Assembly: GCF_945859685.1 (NCBI RefSeq)
Contig: NC_079148.1
Location: forward strand, 45,023,946 to 45,087,945
Length of the DNA stretch: 64,000 nt
Source of the DNA: Eupeodes corollae
Taxonomy: Eukaryota > Arthropoda > Insecta > Diptera > Syrphidae
Direction: 5' to 3'
Positions within the stretch are counted from its first letter, which is position 1, and each line of letters begins with the position of its first letter. Positions 46,021 through 57,201 of this stretch are shown here, one piece after another. Under the pieces are notes generated by a model. That model had not been told where the DNA came from, searched no databases, and worked only from the letters and a program-made list of their open reading frames with translations. Made by a program: the position numbers and the translations under genes.

Positions 46021-48712
46021 CTAAAATTTTGAAATCGCAATTTTTGATTTTTGCTCAAGGGGACGAAAATAGGAGTCTTGTGTAGATGACATAAAAGTCA
46101 AGTCAATGGATCTTATGTGAATTGGTATTGTTTCATATTTGATTATTTCGTTTGTTAATATTCCTATTTATCCAGGAATAGGCCCTAGTAATAATATGGG
46201 CACCTATTATTTCCAGTTTTTGAATTTGTAGCATGATGGTGAAAAGAATAGTTTTGTGTAGTTGACATAAATCCTACCTTCAATGCATTGGATATTAACA
46301 ACCTTTAAAAAACCATAAGTTTTCGACATATTTTCATGACATTGTCCATATTCCTTACATGTTTTTCATCAGACAGAAATAAAGGAATTAATGAGAAAGG
46401 ATATTAGACAAAATGTCTGCTTTGTTTGAATGCTTGGACATTATTGTGTTTCAATGTCCCTAAGGGATATTTTCTTTGTGGCACTTGAAATATATGTATG
46501 TTCACTTAAATTATATAAATTGCAACTTCATTAAGAAAGGACAAAACAATGACTTCTCGGTCAGCTAGCTAAATACTAAATAAGTCAATTCAGGATTAAC
46601 TTAACAAACACTTTTTGTGAATTATCCTGTAGGTATTTTTTTTAAAATGTCCTTTCACTGTTTATCAACTTTTAAGTATTTATTAATTGGTTTTTATCCC
46701 TTTCGATTAAATTAAATGAAAAATCTCATTTAAGCTTACATGAAACCATAAGTTAATACTGACTAGAAAAAAAACCTATAAAACAATGTCCTTGGTCTTA
46801 AAAGTCAGCGATCAACGGCAAAAGTTCCTTTTTTAAGTCCATTCCTCTACATAAATGTTGTACAAACATAAAGCGCAACTTAAATTTACTTTATACGATT
46901 GCATCTGACATTATACTGAGTTGAGTCACATATATATTTGTTTCGAGGTCATTTTCTATTTTGGTTTACTAAATAAACTTGTAATCTTCATATGTGTGTA
47001 TTTTTGTGATGGCAACGAATTATAACGAAAACTTAAAAAATAAAATAAAAACAGCATTGTTTTCTGTTATAAAACTTTTAACAAAAATGTCATATTCAGA
47101 AGAGGTTTTCGTTCGTTTCTCTTTTGACACTATATCCTTTTTTTTGAGCGTACAAAAAACCTTGAAGCTTATAAAACAAATAGGATTTTCTTTTCTCACA
47201 ACTGGCTTGGTTATGGGTTAAACAGAGGTGGGAATGTTGTGTACATTGTACATATAATGGAAAGTAGGATAAGTACACACATTTCAAACATGTTTTCGTC
47301 ATCATCATCATCAGGTTTTCTCACAAAAAGAATGAATGAAAAAGTGAAACATAAATGGAATAACATTTTTTGGTAAATCACTGATCCTTATTTTTATTTT
47401 ATTTTTTTTGAAAATAAAAGAGACTTCAATGAAAACAGAAAATACAAAATTATCATGTTTTTAAAAACAGAAAAAAACTCAAGGATGACAGGGAAATGGG
47501 GAATACATTATATAACGTGAACCTCATAAAATTTCATTGGCATTGATTACCCAAAAGGATACTCCTCATTGTTGGTGAAACTTATAATACTGCTTACGTA
47601 ATTTTTTTCACATTTCACATCGGATAGAGGGAGCTACTTGAGGGAATAAAATGAAGAAGTACGGATAAGGGAAGCCAAGAAGAGGGAACTGAAATGAGTA
47701 AAGACCAAACGACGACAATCTCCCTCATCACCGCCACTGTTCTTTTATCAAGCTCAAAAAACACAGAAAATAAGCTCACAAAGAAATGAAAAAGGATTTA
47801 AATTTAAAGTAAAAGAAAAAAAAAATACAGAAAACTCCACTGGGGGTGTGTTATGTTAAGAAGATGTATATGTAGCTATAAGTAACTATATCAACGTGTA
47901 TGTGATAAAAAGTTTGTGCAATAGTGAACTTCTTCTGGGTTCGTTTTTTTTTTTTTTTTTTTTTTTGTAGTGTCAATGACTTTTATGCGAATTCAAGCTT
48001 TAGATAACCAACCGTGTAAACGTTTAGATTTTATTTTATAGCATTACGTATAGGTAGCTAGAGCTTTACCTTCCTATCTACTACATCCACGTGATGAAAC
48101 CGAATGTCTAGACTGCTATTTTTTAAGGTTTTAACTTCAAGAAATTCAGCTACAAGCTACAAACTTTGACGTAGTTATTCGTGTTAAAGTCAGAATAAAA
48201 AACAAATGGAGAAAAAAAATCCTTAAACCAACTCAAGCAGTAAGGCATTTTTAGGATGCTTAAATGAACAAATTTGCTGAAAAAAAAGATGAAATGTGTT
48301 TAGGATAGATACAGTACCTAAAGAGATAACACAAGTCTGAAGGAGGATTTTTTTTTGTTCAAAAAAATAAAATAAATACATTAGACACCTGAATGGAAAA
48401 GAATGATTTCGAAAAAAAAGAAATAAATTCTATAAATACAATAACCATTTCTCTAGTTGCACCCTTTTATGGTTTACATGTAACGGCTATAATATGGGTT
48501 GACTAGTCTCATACCCATTAGTTAACCTTTTTCTTTGATATGTTTCAAATATTCCATTTTTCTTTGAAGATTGTGGGTGGGTACATATACAAATGTATTT
48601 TTTTTTTATTAAATACGGTCGAGGGGGTGCTTTATTCAATGGAATGAATTTAAATTTTAAACAAAGTGAGCATGTTTTTTCTTATTATCATTACCTGGGC
48701 TGTATTTTCAGT
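46021..48712. other. AT-rich non-coding DNA
   Basis: Holds a weak tandem duplication (46077-46110 and 46252-46287, offset 175 bp), a (CAT)n microsatellite near 47299-47314 and a 23-base T tract at 47944-47966. No gene recognised. Confidence 0.55.
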
Positions 48713-48714
48713 TG

Positions 48715-48895
48715 TTGCTTAGTCTTTGACAAGGTTTGGGATTTATGTACAAACGGCATAGGAACCTACTCAGACAGTACTACGAAATAGTTAAATCTTA
48801 TGTACGGCACGACCAAATTTACTCGGAACTTAAGAAAATAGAAGTCGGTGTACCATAAGGAAGTGTACTAGGACCAACCTTGTTTTCTTTTAAAA
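48715..48895 (+). mobile_element. Jockey-like LINE RT scrap
   Basis: Frames read LLRQYYEIVKSYVRHDQIY (about 48757-48813) then SELKKIEVGVP, a stop where Gln is expected, and GSVLGPTLFS (48860-48890). This is the region just before and including the VPQGSVLGPTL motif of Jockey-type RT. Confidence 0.7.
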
Positions 48896-48920
48896 GAAAA
48901 AGATATTCCAAAGGATAAAT

Positions 48921-49112
48921 AAAATAAATTGGATGGCGCAACAGTCCGTTTGAGAACTAGGGACTAGTGACTGACAAGTCTTAAACATTACTGTGTGCCA
49001 GTAATGTTGTCAGAGATGGAAGAGACCTACAGTTTTAAGCCGAATCCGAACGGCAAATTTGAGGAAGCACTTTTTATGGAAAAAATTACTCTTGGAGAAT
49101 TTGTCAATTCCA
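48921..49112 (-). mobile_element. SINE, copy h (5'-truncated)
   Basis: On the minus strand it runs from GAATTGACAAATTCTCCAAG through AAAGTGCTTCCTCAAATTTG, CCGTTCGGATTCGGCTTAAA, ACTGTAGGTCTCTTCC and CACTAGTCC to the 3' end GGACTGTTGCGCCATCC and an (ATTT)n tail. No tRNA head. Confidence 0.85.
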
Positions 49113-49359
49113 ATGGATATCAATGCTATTATAGAAACCGCAATATAACTATCAGGTAGATCCGCTACACGAAAATTGCAAATTACAATCGATAAAGGTA
49201 GTGTTTTGAAGAAACAATGGTTTAGAAAAAATAAATTAAACAAAATCGATCCATTTTACAAACAAAAACAGAAAAAATGTTTCAGTTCGTATAAAGAGTA
49301 CGAAAGTAAAGAAGAATTTACTGGTTAATAGGGAATAACTTTGACCAGAACAAACTATT

Positions 49360-49560
49360 CTATACTAATATTATAAAGCTGAAGAGTTCGTTTGTTTGCT
49401 TGTTTGTTTGTTTGTTTGTTTGAAAGCGGTTATCTCAGGAACTAATGGTCCGATTTGAAAAATTCTTTCAGTGTTTGATATTTTTTGAAGAAGACTGTAT
49501 AACATCACTCTAAAACTTCCATTGGGTGTGCTTCGAAACGGTTAAATTTTTGCTTAGATA
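49360..49560. repeat. TACTAATATTATAAAG / (GTTT)n repeat module
   Basis: TCTATACTAATATTATAAAG (about 49360-49379), then (GTTT)n at 49388-49421, then GGTTATCTCAGGAACTAATG and GGTCCGATTTGAAAAATTC. I recall this combination as part of a dispersed repeat in insect genomes, possibly a Helitron 5' region, but no CTRR end or Rep/helicase coding was found. Class uncertain. Confidence 0.5.
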
Positions 49561-50955
49561 ATGTTCTCGTATTTTTTTCAACAAATATAATTTAAAATAC
49601 TAGAAAAGGAGCCAATGAATGTGCTTTATTATCATAAATTGAGAGACGTTAAATTATTTTCAAAAGTTTTTTACTTAAAACCTTTTTGTTATTTTTAGGT
49701 TCCAAAGAAAAGTAAAATAATAATTTGCATAAGCAAATGTGTATGTTGGTATAATTTATGTTTGAATGTACTTCTTTAAGCTTAAATTTATGCATTTATG
49801 CATGTTAACATTTTTATCAAATGTTATCTTTTCGTTATGGTTTCATTTGTTCTGACATATTTTTATATTAAATCACTTCTTGAAAAACATTTTCAAATTT
49901 TTGGCAAAAATATAACAAATCACACAAAGAGAATATAACTTTTGTATATATAAACTTAAAGGATGTGAAAATACAAGTTCAGGCCCCTTTGAGTCAACAT
50001 TTGAAATAACATCGAATGCTATAAGACTATCGTATGTTTATTTATACGAGCATATATGGTGGTATCTTTGAGAAGTTTTCACTCGTTGAAACTTAACGGC
50101 GGCGGCAGTGGCAGGCTTGGAGTATGAAAAAGTTTGAATATTTTTTTTTCTTAAAATGAATTTTATTTGAATTTGAGTGCATAACTTTGAGTGGGTGAAA
50201 GAGAAACTGGGGAATAATGTAATAATAAAAGTTTTTCTTATATAGTGTGTACAATGTAATGTTTGTTTAAGACTTTTTGTTTTATTCAATTTAAATATAA
50301 CTTCATGTTTATGTTTTAAAGTTTTAAATTTAAGAAAAATTGAAGGAGTTGTTTATTATTCAAATATTTAAGTGTTTTTTTCTATTTGTCTAGACATAGT
50401 TTATAATTTCAAAATTTAGGAAAATAAGATAAAAGAATTTAAACACACATCTAACGACAATAACGAGAGACTAACTTTTATAATATTTGAGTGAGAAAAA
50501 ATTAATTAATTCTTGATGAAATTCGTTCTTTTGGCAACTTATGCAAACAAGTTCACCGTTTTAAACATTATTAGACTTATTATTTATAAAATAAAGACTG
50601 TTAAATCGTATGTAGAGATTTTTTGTTGACAAAATTCAGACTTTAAAACTATTTCATACTCCTCAGTTCTTCAAAAAACGAAATTAAAACAGAATGACAC
50701 ACTTAGGTGCATAAGCACTTTTTTATTTAATTTTTTGAATCTATTTTATTTGTTAATAATATAGGATTATACTGATGTGTATCCAACTCAAAAGGCATCA
50801 CATAGTTTTAACTCTCGCCATTTGTGTTGTGAATTCCAAAGTTACAAAGTATGTCTCAAAATCGAGATGTTCGAAACTTTATACATTGCTTTTACTTTCT
50901 AAGACTACAAGGTAAGTAAGAATAATAAGATGGTCTTATTATACTACTCTACTTT
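49561..50955. other. AT-rich non-coding DNA
   Basis: Nothing recognisable. A short GGCGGCGGCAGTGGCAGG patch lies at 50099-50116. Confidence 0.5.
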
Positions 50956-51604
50956 TCGGTTCCTAAAGTATATGGCTGGAATTTGACCTCTGTTAAACCA
51001 AGTTCTTAAATCAAGTTTTGTTTTTCAGTTGCAAGTCAAAATGGACCACACAAAAATTGCAAAACGCCTAAAAACTTTTAAAACCTGCTATGAAAATGGT
51101 GACTCTGCCACAGCCACATATCCTGCTTTAAGGAGAGACTACAAGTTACATAATCGTCCAACTACGCAACCAATTGGCAAAATTGTGAAGAAATTTGAAG
51201 TGGCTGAATTGGTTACAGATATAGTAAGGCCTCATCGTTTCCCTCGTACCACTAAAAATATCGCTGCTGTAATTGAAAGTGTTGCCGAAGATCCGACGAT
51301 TACTCGTCGTTCTCAGGAATAAGGATTGTCTTACGGCACAATGGCGTATTTTGCATTTGGATCTACACCCATATCGATATAAAGTCCACCTCACACAACC
51401 ACTTAAGCCAGCTGAACATTCACAACTTCGTAGGTACGTCGAACGGGTGCTTGAACAACAGGCGGTGCACGGGGATTTTTCGAACAAAACTTCCTTCAGT
51501 TACGAAACAAATTTTTCACTCTGTGGGTATATTAATAGCAAAAATTATCGTATTTGGGGTTCTACTTACGTCTTCAAGCAAACTCTTCATCCGGTCATAA
51601 AAAA

Positions 51605-52515
51605 GCCTAGACCACCGAAAGCTTCCCCGATGAGTGGAAGAAGAAAATTATCGTCAAGCTCCTAAAAAAAGGAGATTTAAAGGCGAAAACTGGAGAAGAA
51701 TTTACGCTCTAACTGCAGTTGCCAAAATAGTAGCAAAATTCAAACTGGAACGCATCAGAGAACGCCTTGAGGCCACACTCGATGCCAAACAAGTAGTTTT
51801 CCGCGCTGGATCCTCCTGTATTGATCATATTAACACCCTGCGAATCATTATTGAACAGTGCGTTGAATATTGATCACCACTTCACCTGCTGTTCATCGAC
51901 TTCGTGAAGGTCTTTGATAGCGTGAACAGGGAGTATATCTGGTTAACTTTGGGGAGGTGAGACATGCCAGAAAAACTAATTGCTATTATTAAAGCAACAT
52001 ACGATGCCACGTTCTGCACGATATGGTAGGTTGTCAGATGATTTTGAAATCCGTAGTGGAGTCAGACAGGGCTATTTCTGTCGCCAATATTGTTTTTGTT
52101 GGTGATAAGCGATGTAATGCGCGCAGCTTTGTCAGGTAGGGGAGGGATCCAATGTGCTTTGACATCCTATTTAAAGCACTTGGATTACGCCGATGATGTT
52201 TGCTTACTTTCTCATAGAATAATAGATCTCCATCAAATGACAACAATGTGGAGAGAGAAACAGAATTTTTGGGGCTGAAAATTAAATCCGGCAAAACAAA
52301 AACAATCATCCTCTCAAATAAATATTTACTCGCAATCGGTGGAAAAAGTGGAGCAGTACAGTCGAGGCAAAATCAGCGTCATTAGGCAAAAGTTGGAGGT
52401 AGCTTAAACACATCTCCGGAAACCTTACACGATGGCGCGTAGGCGTAGTAGAGACCCTAAGATCCTTAAGGGGTTCCCAACGAACTAAACAGGTCTGAGG
52501 AACTAAGTAAAGTAA
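51605..52515 (+). mobile_element. LINE-C, RT fragment nested in a mariner
   Basis: Frames read ESFPDEWKKKIIVKLLKKGDL (about 51615-51680), AKIVAKFKLERIRERLEATLD (51720-51785), SCIDHINTLRIIIEQCVEY, FIDF..VFDSVNRE (about 51895-51930), SDDFEIRSGVRQGYF (about 52035-52075), HLDYADDVCLLSHRIIDL (52178-52232; Asp pair present) and the C-terminal RWRVGVVETLRSL (about 52430). It ends GAACTAAGTAAAGTAAGT. The region between the RT palm and the last ~40 codons is deleted. The tail is the same type as in LINE-A3. Confidence 0.82.
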
Positions 52516-52879
52516 GTTACTTCTTCAAAAACGACGATGGAACGACTTACTGTCACCGCCAATTCGGAGCATTATGGTTGTAGATAACTTTTTTTTCCGC
52601 TATTGAAGAATACGACTTGGAGATTATGTGGACCCACAAGATGGTGGCACATGCCACACAACTCAACTCGAGTGAATATGGCTTTATTGCAAGAGACATT
52701 TCCTGGACGTGTAATTTCTCATCGTACTTGAGTACTTAAAAATATGTGTCAAAAAGTGGTTGAACATTACCTCACAACAATCGATGCTTGCAACAGTTCG
52801 CTTGGTGGTCAATGTCAACGTTCAAACTTAAATGACATTCATGAAAAAAAATATTTTATAGGTACGTGTTTTATTTACG

Positions 52880-54927
52880 ATGTTCCAATGGTAGACATGT
52901 GCATTCAAGAGGACACAAGCGTCCACAGGTTTTTCTCAAAACCCACCTCTGTCTGTCAACTCCTACTCTCACCTCCCCGCGGTGAACATCGGGTGCCTAG
53001 TACCTCAACTGGAGATTGGGTTCCAACCCCAGTGGAAAGTTGTTGGGGGCAGCAAACGAGAGATGGGGGGAGAGGTGTTTCCACTAAGGCACCTCTCCTT
53101 ATCCAGGCGGCAGCGGACGAATTCTCGAGATAGAATCAACGGTGGCGTCTACAGTTCTAGTAAGGTCGAACTACTTAGTGAACACTTTATAGGGCTTCTT
53201 CGACATATTCGGAGCCTAGGCCTATAAGGAGCGGTTCATCCGGCTCCCCTTCCTTGGAATTATACTAAGGATCTGGCCCTCCAGGTTGGGGGTTGTGCCG
53301 TCGGGGTGACTTCCTGGCCACGTAAAAACATCATAGTCTCGAAGCAACAACAAGCCTCGGATACGGACGGATTCACTGTTATATAACGGCGATGACGAAC
53401 CGAATTCCGCTGTAAGGGAGATAGAACCACTCAACCTCGGCGACGCAGATCAACAATTCCGCCTACCCGACCTTGACGAAGTGAAGATAGCTATATCTAA
53501 ACTTAAGTCAAACAAAGCTGCTGGAGCTGACGTCATCGCTGCCGAACTATTCAAAGCAGCAGGCGATGACTTGGTAGGGAGCATACACCAACTCATCTGC
53601 AAAATTTGGTCGGAAGAAAGCATGCCCGATGAGTGGAATCTCAGCATAGTGTGCCCGATACATAAGAAAAGAGACCCTCTAAACTACGCCAACTACAGAG
53701 GCATCAGTCTCCTTAACATTTCGTATAAGATCCTCTCTGCTGTATTATGTGAACGTCTGAAGCCATTCGTCAACAACCTGATTGGTCCTTATCAGTGTGG
53801 CTTCAGACCAGGAAAGTCCACTATCGACCAAATATTCACACTACGGTAGATCTTGGAAAAAACGCAGGAGCTTCAAATCGATACCCACCAACTCTTTATC
53901 GGTTTTAAAGCCGCGTATGACAACATCTATAAGGAAGAGCTATACCGAGCAATGTCTAGTTTTGGCATCCATGTCAAACTTATCAGCGATGCACTGTCAT
54001 GCGACTTCTTCAACATCGTTCTGGAAAGAATTGTGCAAAACTCAACCGTCAACACTAGAGGCACAATCTTCCAAAGATCCATCCAATTACTCGGATACGC
54101 AAATGATATTGACAGAATTGGAAGATCAAAGCGTGATGTCAGTGGAGCGTTTTTGAGCATTGCGACGGAAGCGAAGAAGATGGGTTTAGTGGTCAATGAG
54201 GGCAAGACCAAGTATATGCTGTCATCAAGAAAGGACACTGAACGACGACGTCTTGGACAAAACGTCACCATGGACAGCTATAACTTTGAGGTAGTTAAGG
54301 ACTTTGTCTACCTAGGCACCGCTATTACTGCAGACAACGACACCAGCGCTGAATTCAAACGAAGAATAACTCTTGCAAATCGCTGCTTCTTTGGACTTAG
54401 AAGGCAATTGAGAAGTAAAGTCCTCTCTCGAGCACGTTAAATCACCATCTATAAGACACTTATCATCCCGGTTCTCATTTATGGCGCTGAGGCCTGGACC
54501 CTGTCAAAGAAAGATGAGAGCGTCTTAGGATGCTTCGAGAGAAAAGTTCTTCGGGCGATTTTTGGTCCCGTACGCATAGATGGAGAATGGTGGAGAAGAT
54601 ATAACGACGAGCTGTACGGGCTGTACAGCGACACTGACCTAGTTAGCAGAATCAAAGTCCAACGGCTTAGATGGCTAGGTCATGTAGAGCGGATGGACAT
54701 CAACGCTCCAGCCCGGAAGGTCTTCGAATCCAATCCCGAGGGATGGCGCAGTAGAGGAAGACCGCGACTCAGGTGGCGCACCCAGGTGGGAGAGGACCTC
54801 AACCAACTTGGCGTGCGAAACTGGAGACAGCTAGCTAGGGACCGAGCTGGCTGGAGACGCTTGTTGGTTGAGGCCCAGGTCCGCCCCGGACTGTAGCGCC
54901 ACCTTAAGTAAGTAAGTAAGTAAGTAA
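52880..54927 (+). mobile_element. LINE-A5, both ends present, internally deleted, 12-bp target duplication
   Basis: Target duplication GTTTTATTTACG at 52868-52879 and 54928-54939. The leader (52880-53360) jumps at about 53380 straight to YNGDDEPNS (RT0 side), so the endonuclease is missing. RT: KIAISKLKSNKAAGADVIAAELF (53480-53550), YANYRGISLLNISYKIL (about 53690-53740), FIGFKAAYDNIYKEELYRAM (about 53900-53955, first Asp region altered to FIGF), a ~100-bp deletion near 53985, then GYANDID (about 54095, catalytic Asp replaced by Asn). The thumb, GRPRLRW and 3' end GGACTGTAGCGCCACCTTAA with (AAGT)n follow. Confidence 0.95.
53481..54896 (+). pseudogene. LINE-A5 RT and C-terminal region
   Basis: Three open segments (53481-53849, 53853-54440, 54693-54896) cover RT0 to the terminal RPGL. 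A stop separates the first two at 53850. The third follows a frameshift near 54437. The palm lacks the RQG block (deleted near 53985) and YADD reads YAND, so it could not polymerise. Sequence is otherwise very close to LINE-A4, implying recent common origin. Confidence 0.85.
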
Positions 54928-54939
54928 GTTTTATTTACG

Positions 54940-57200
54940 TTTACTTTTGAAATTCAAAATGGATAACCCTGTATTTTATGTGAATAATGTTAACAAAATA
55001 AAATATCATAGATCGAGTTAATTTGTTGAAGAAATTAAGACGGTAAAATTATTCCGTAGTCTTTAGTTCTTAAAAAACGATGCTGAAACAGAATTGTGCA
55101 CTTGGGCGTATACGCATTTTTTTATTTAAATTTTTAAATTTATTTATTTTTTTGTATATTTTAAACTTACTTGGCGAAGTTGATGTATGTTGTAAAGTAC
55201 ATTTATAGTAAGGTATATGAATTTGCTTATAACTTAAAAGTCTGTTTATATATGTAGTCTTTTCTTTCATGTGGAGCAATTTGATTTGTGAACACTTACT
55301 AATTTCGTGATTAATAAAAGAGTATATTTTGTCTTTATTTAAAAAAAATGTTTCTTTGCTTTACTAATATTATAAAAATAGTAAGTAAGATGCGAAACAC
55401 AATAATAAATTCAAATTGGTCCCTTTAAAAATTGACAAATGACTTTTTTGTAATTATAGAAATCGTCATTTCAGAAACTGTGATAAATCAGCGAAATTAT
55501 TTATTATTTTGAAACTAATATAATTTTGGATGGGTTCAAAATTTAAGATGAAAATTAAAGTATTTTGTTTTTTACTTTTGCACATTTTGGTATAATTGTC
55601 TATGTTTCTAAAAAGACATAATTTTATCTCTTTTAAAACGATTGACTAAGGCTTTAGAAAAATTTTAAAAAAAATCGGAGAGATTACAATAATTTGCAAT
55701 TGAAAGAGTTAACCTATTAAATTGTAGGACTCTGCTACTTGAATAGCAAATCCATACAATTCAAACCCAATATGTTTTTTTTGAACTTTTATGTGTCAAG
55801 TATCCAATTTATTACACTCAAAAGAGAGCTTCTGAAATTTCTGTTCATCCTTCTAATCAGTTTCTTTAGAGTTCATAAAGATTCAACACGTCAAACTTTT
55901 ATGCTCAAAACCGACCATTAATTGGAACTTTTAAAAAATAAAATAAACTTCCATACCATCATACATCAAAATCTACTCGAAGTTTTATCTTGAAAAATTC
56001 TATCAGAAAAGTTTACGTGTTTGTACTCTTTACTTATTTATTTCTCTATTTTTTTTCTATCCCAACCAACCAATTCACACTCAACCTAGCCCCAAGGACA
56101 TTCATTATATATTTCCATGCAAGGATATTTATAGAAATACACATACATACGTAACGTCCGACCCTCTCTTTCTATCTTTCCCCCTTTCCAACTATTGCGA
56201 ATATGGAAGAACAAATTTTTCTGCATGCTGCTAACAAAGTTTACTTATGCAAATTGAAAAACGAAATTATACAAATTCTGTATGCAATAAGTGTGGAACT
56301 TAGAGAGAAGGATAAATACAAAAACAAAAATGAAAAACGTACAAAAATGATGTTAGGAAAATGTATACCATTCTATAATGCATGTTTTATTCTCCGAGAT
56401 ATTTTTTGAAAAACTCGGTTAAGAGATATGGTACTTGTGAGAAAGTGTATTCTATTTCTTCATTTCCTCAGTAAACACTCTGGATACTGGACGGAATACA
56501 AAAAGAAACAACATTTCTTTAAGATCTTGTTAAACATGAGAACCCATCATAAACATATGTAGTAGCGTATGTGTAGAAAAGAGTGACAGGACTTATATGC
56601 GGTTAGTTTTGGTTGAGGTGTTGTTAGTTTACGACTTAAGTTTAAGAACATTGAAAAAAAACTACAATTTGTTTAGAAAACATGTTCCGTATAGGAACTT
56701 ACTATGTTGGTCGATAGAAATAATTTACTTCAGAGTACGTACAGAAAATTGAAGATTGCTTCGAGCTAAATAATTTCGCTTTCTGAATAATAATTGAGTG
56801 TTGTGTTGTGTTATGTTGAAAGTAAACATCACATCACTAATTTACTTGTAAGACAAAGTTCACTACTAAGAGTTCAATTAGCATCTATTTATTTATTTTT
56901 AAATTTTAATTTTCGAGTAAGTTATGGTGCTACCAGTATAGACTTTATTTCGTCAATATAAGGGCCGGTTTTTGCACAAAAGGTTAAATTCAAATAATTA
57001 TTTAAAGTGGTTTGAAATAATTTCCAAATAATTTTTAATTCTATTAAGACCAACGAAAAACATTGCCAAATAAAAACGTTTGAATTAAGAAAATTAAATT
57101 CTGAGTTAGTTGCAATATTTATTATTAATAATTCGGTTTGAGAAACTTTTTTACTTTGTCATTAATTATTAGAAAAAATTGATGAAGAATAAAAATGCAT
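54940..57200. other. AT-rich non-coding DNA
   Basis: Apart from the first ~45 bp (mariner 3' flank), nothing recognisable. Confidence 0.5.
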
Positions 57201-57201
57201 T

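Larger units (their letters stand above)
50960..54985 (+). mobile_element. mariner relic split by LINE-C and LINE-A5
   Basis: Part 1 (50960-51604): a leader GGCTGGAATTTGACC, then MDHTKIAKRLKTFKTCYENGDS and ATATYPALRRDY (51041-51150), a stop near 51320, LHLDLHPYRYKVHLTQPLKPAEH (about 51355-51420) and LCGYINSKNYRIWGS. Part 2 (52516-52879): YFFKNDDG (about 52518), degenerate remains of the QQDGATCHT block near 52640, then MCQKVVEHYLTTIDACNSS (52744-52800) and LND. Part 3 (from 54940) is the 3' flank after LINE-A5. The third catalytic block is missing. The same family as the mariner at 44.4-46.0 kb. Confidence 0.8.
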
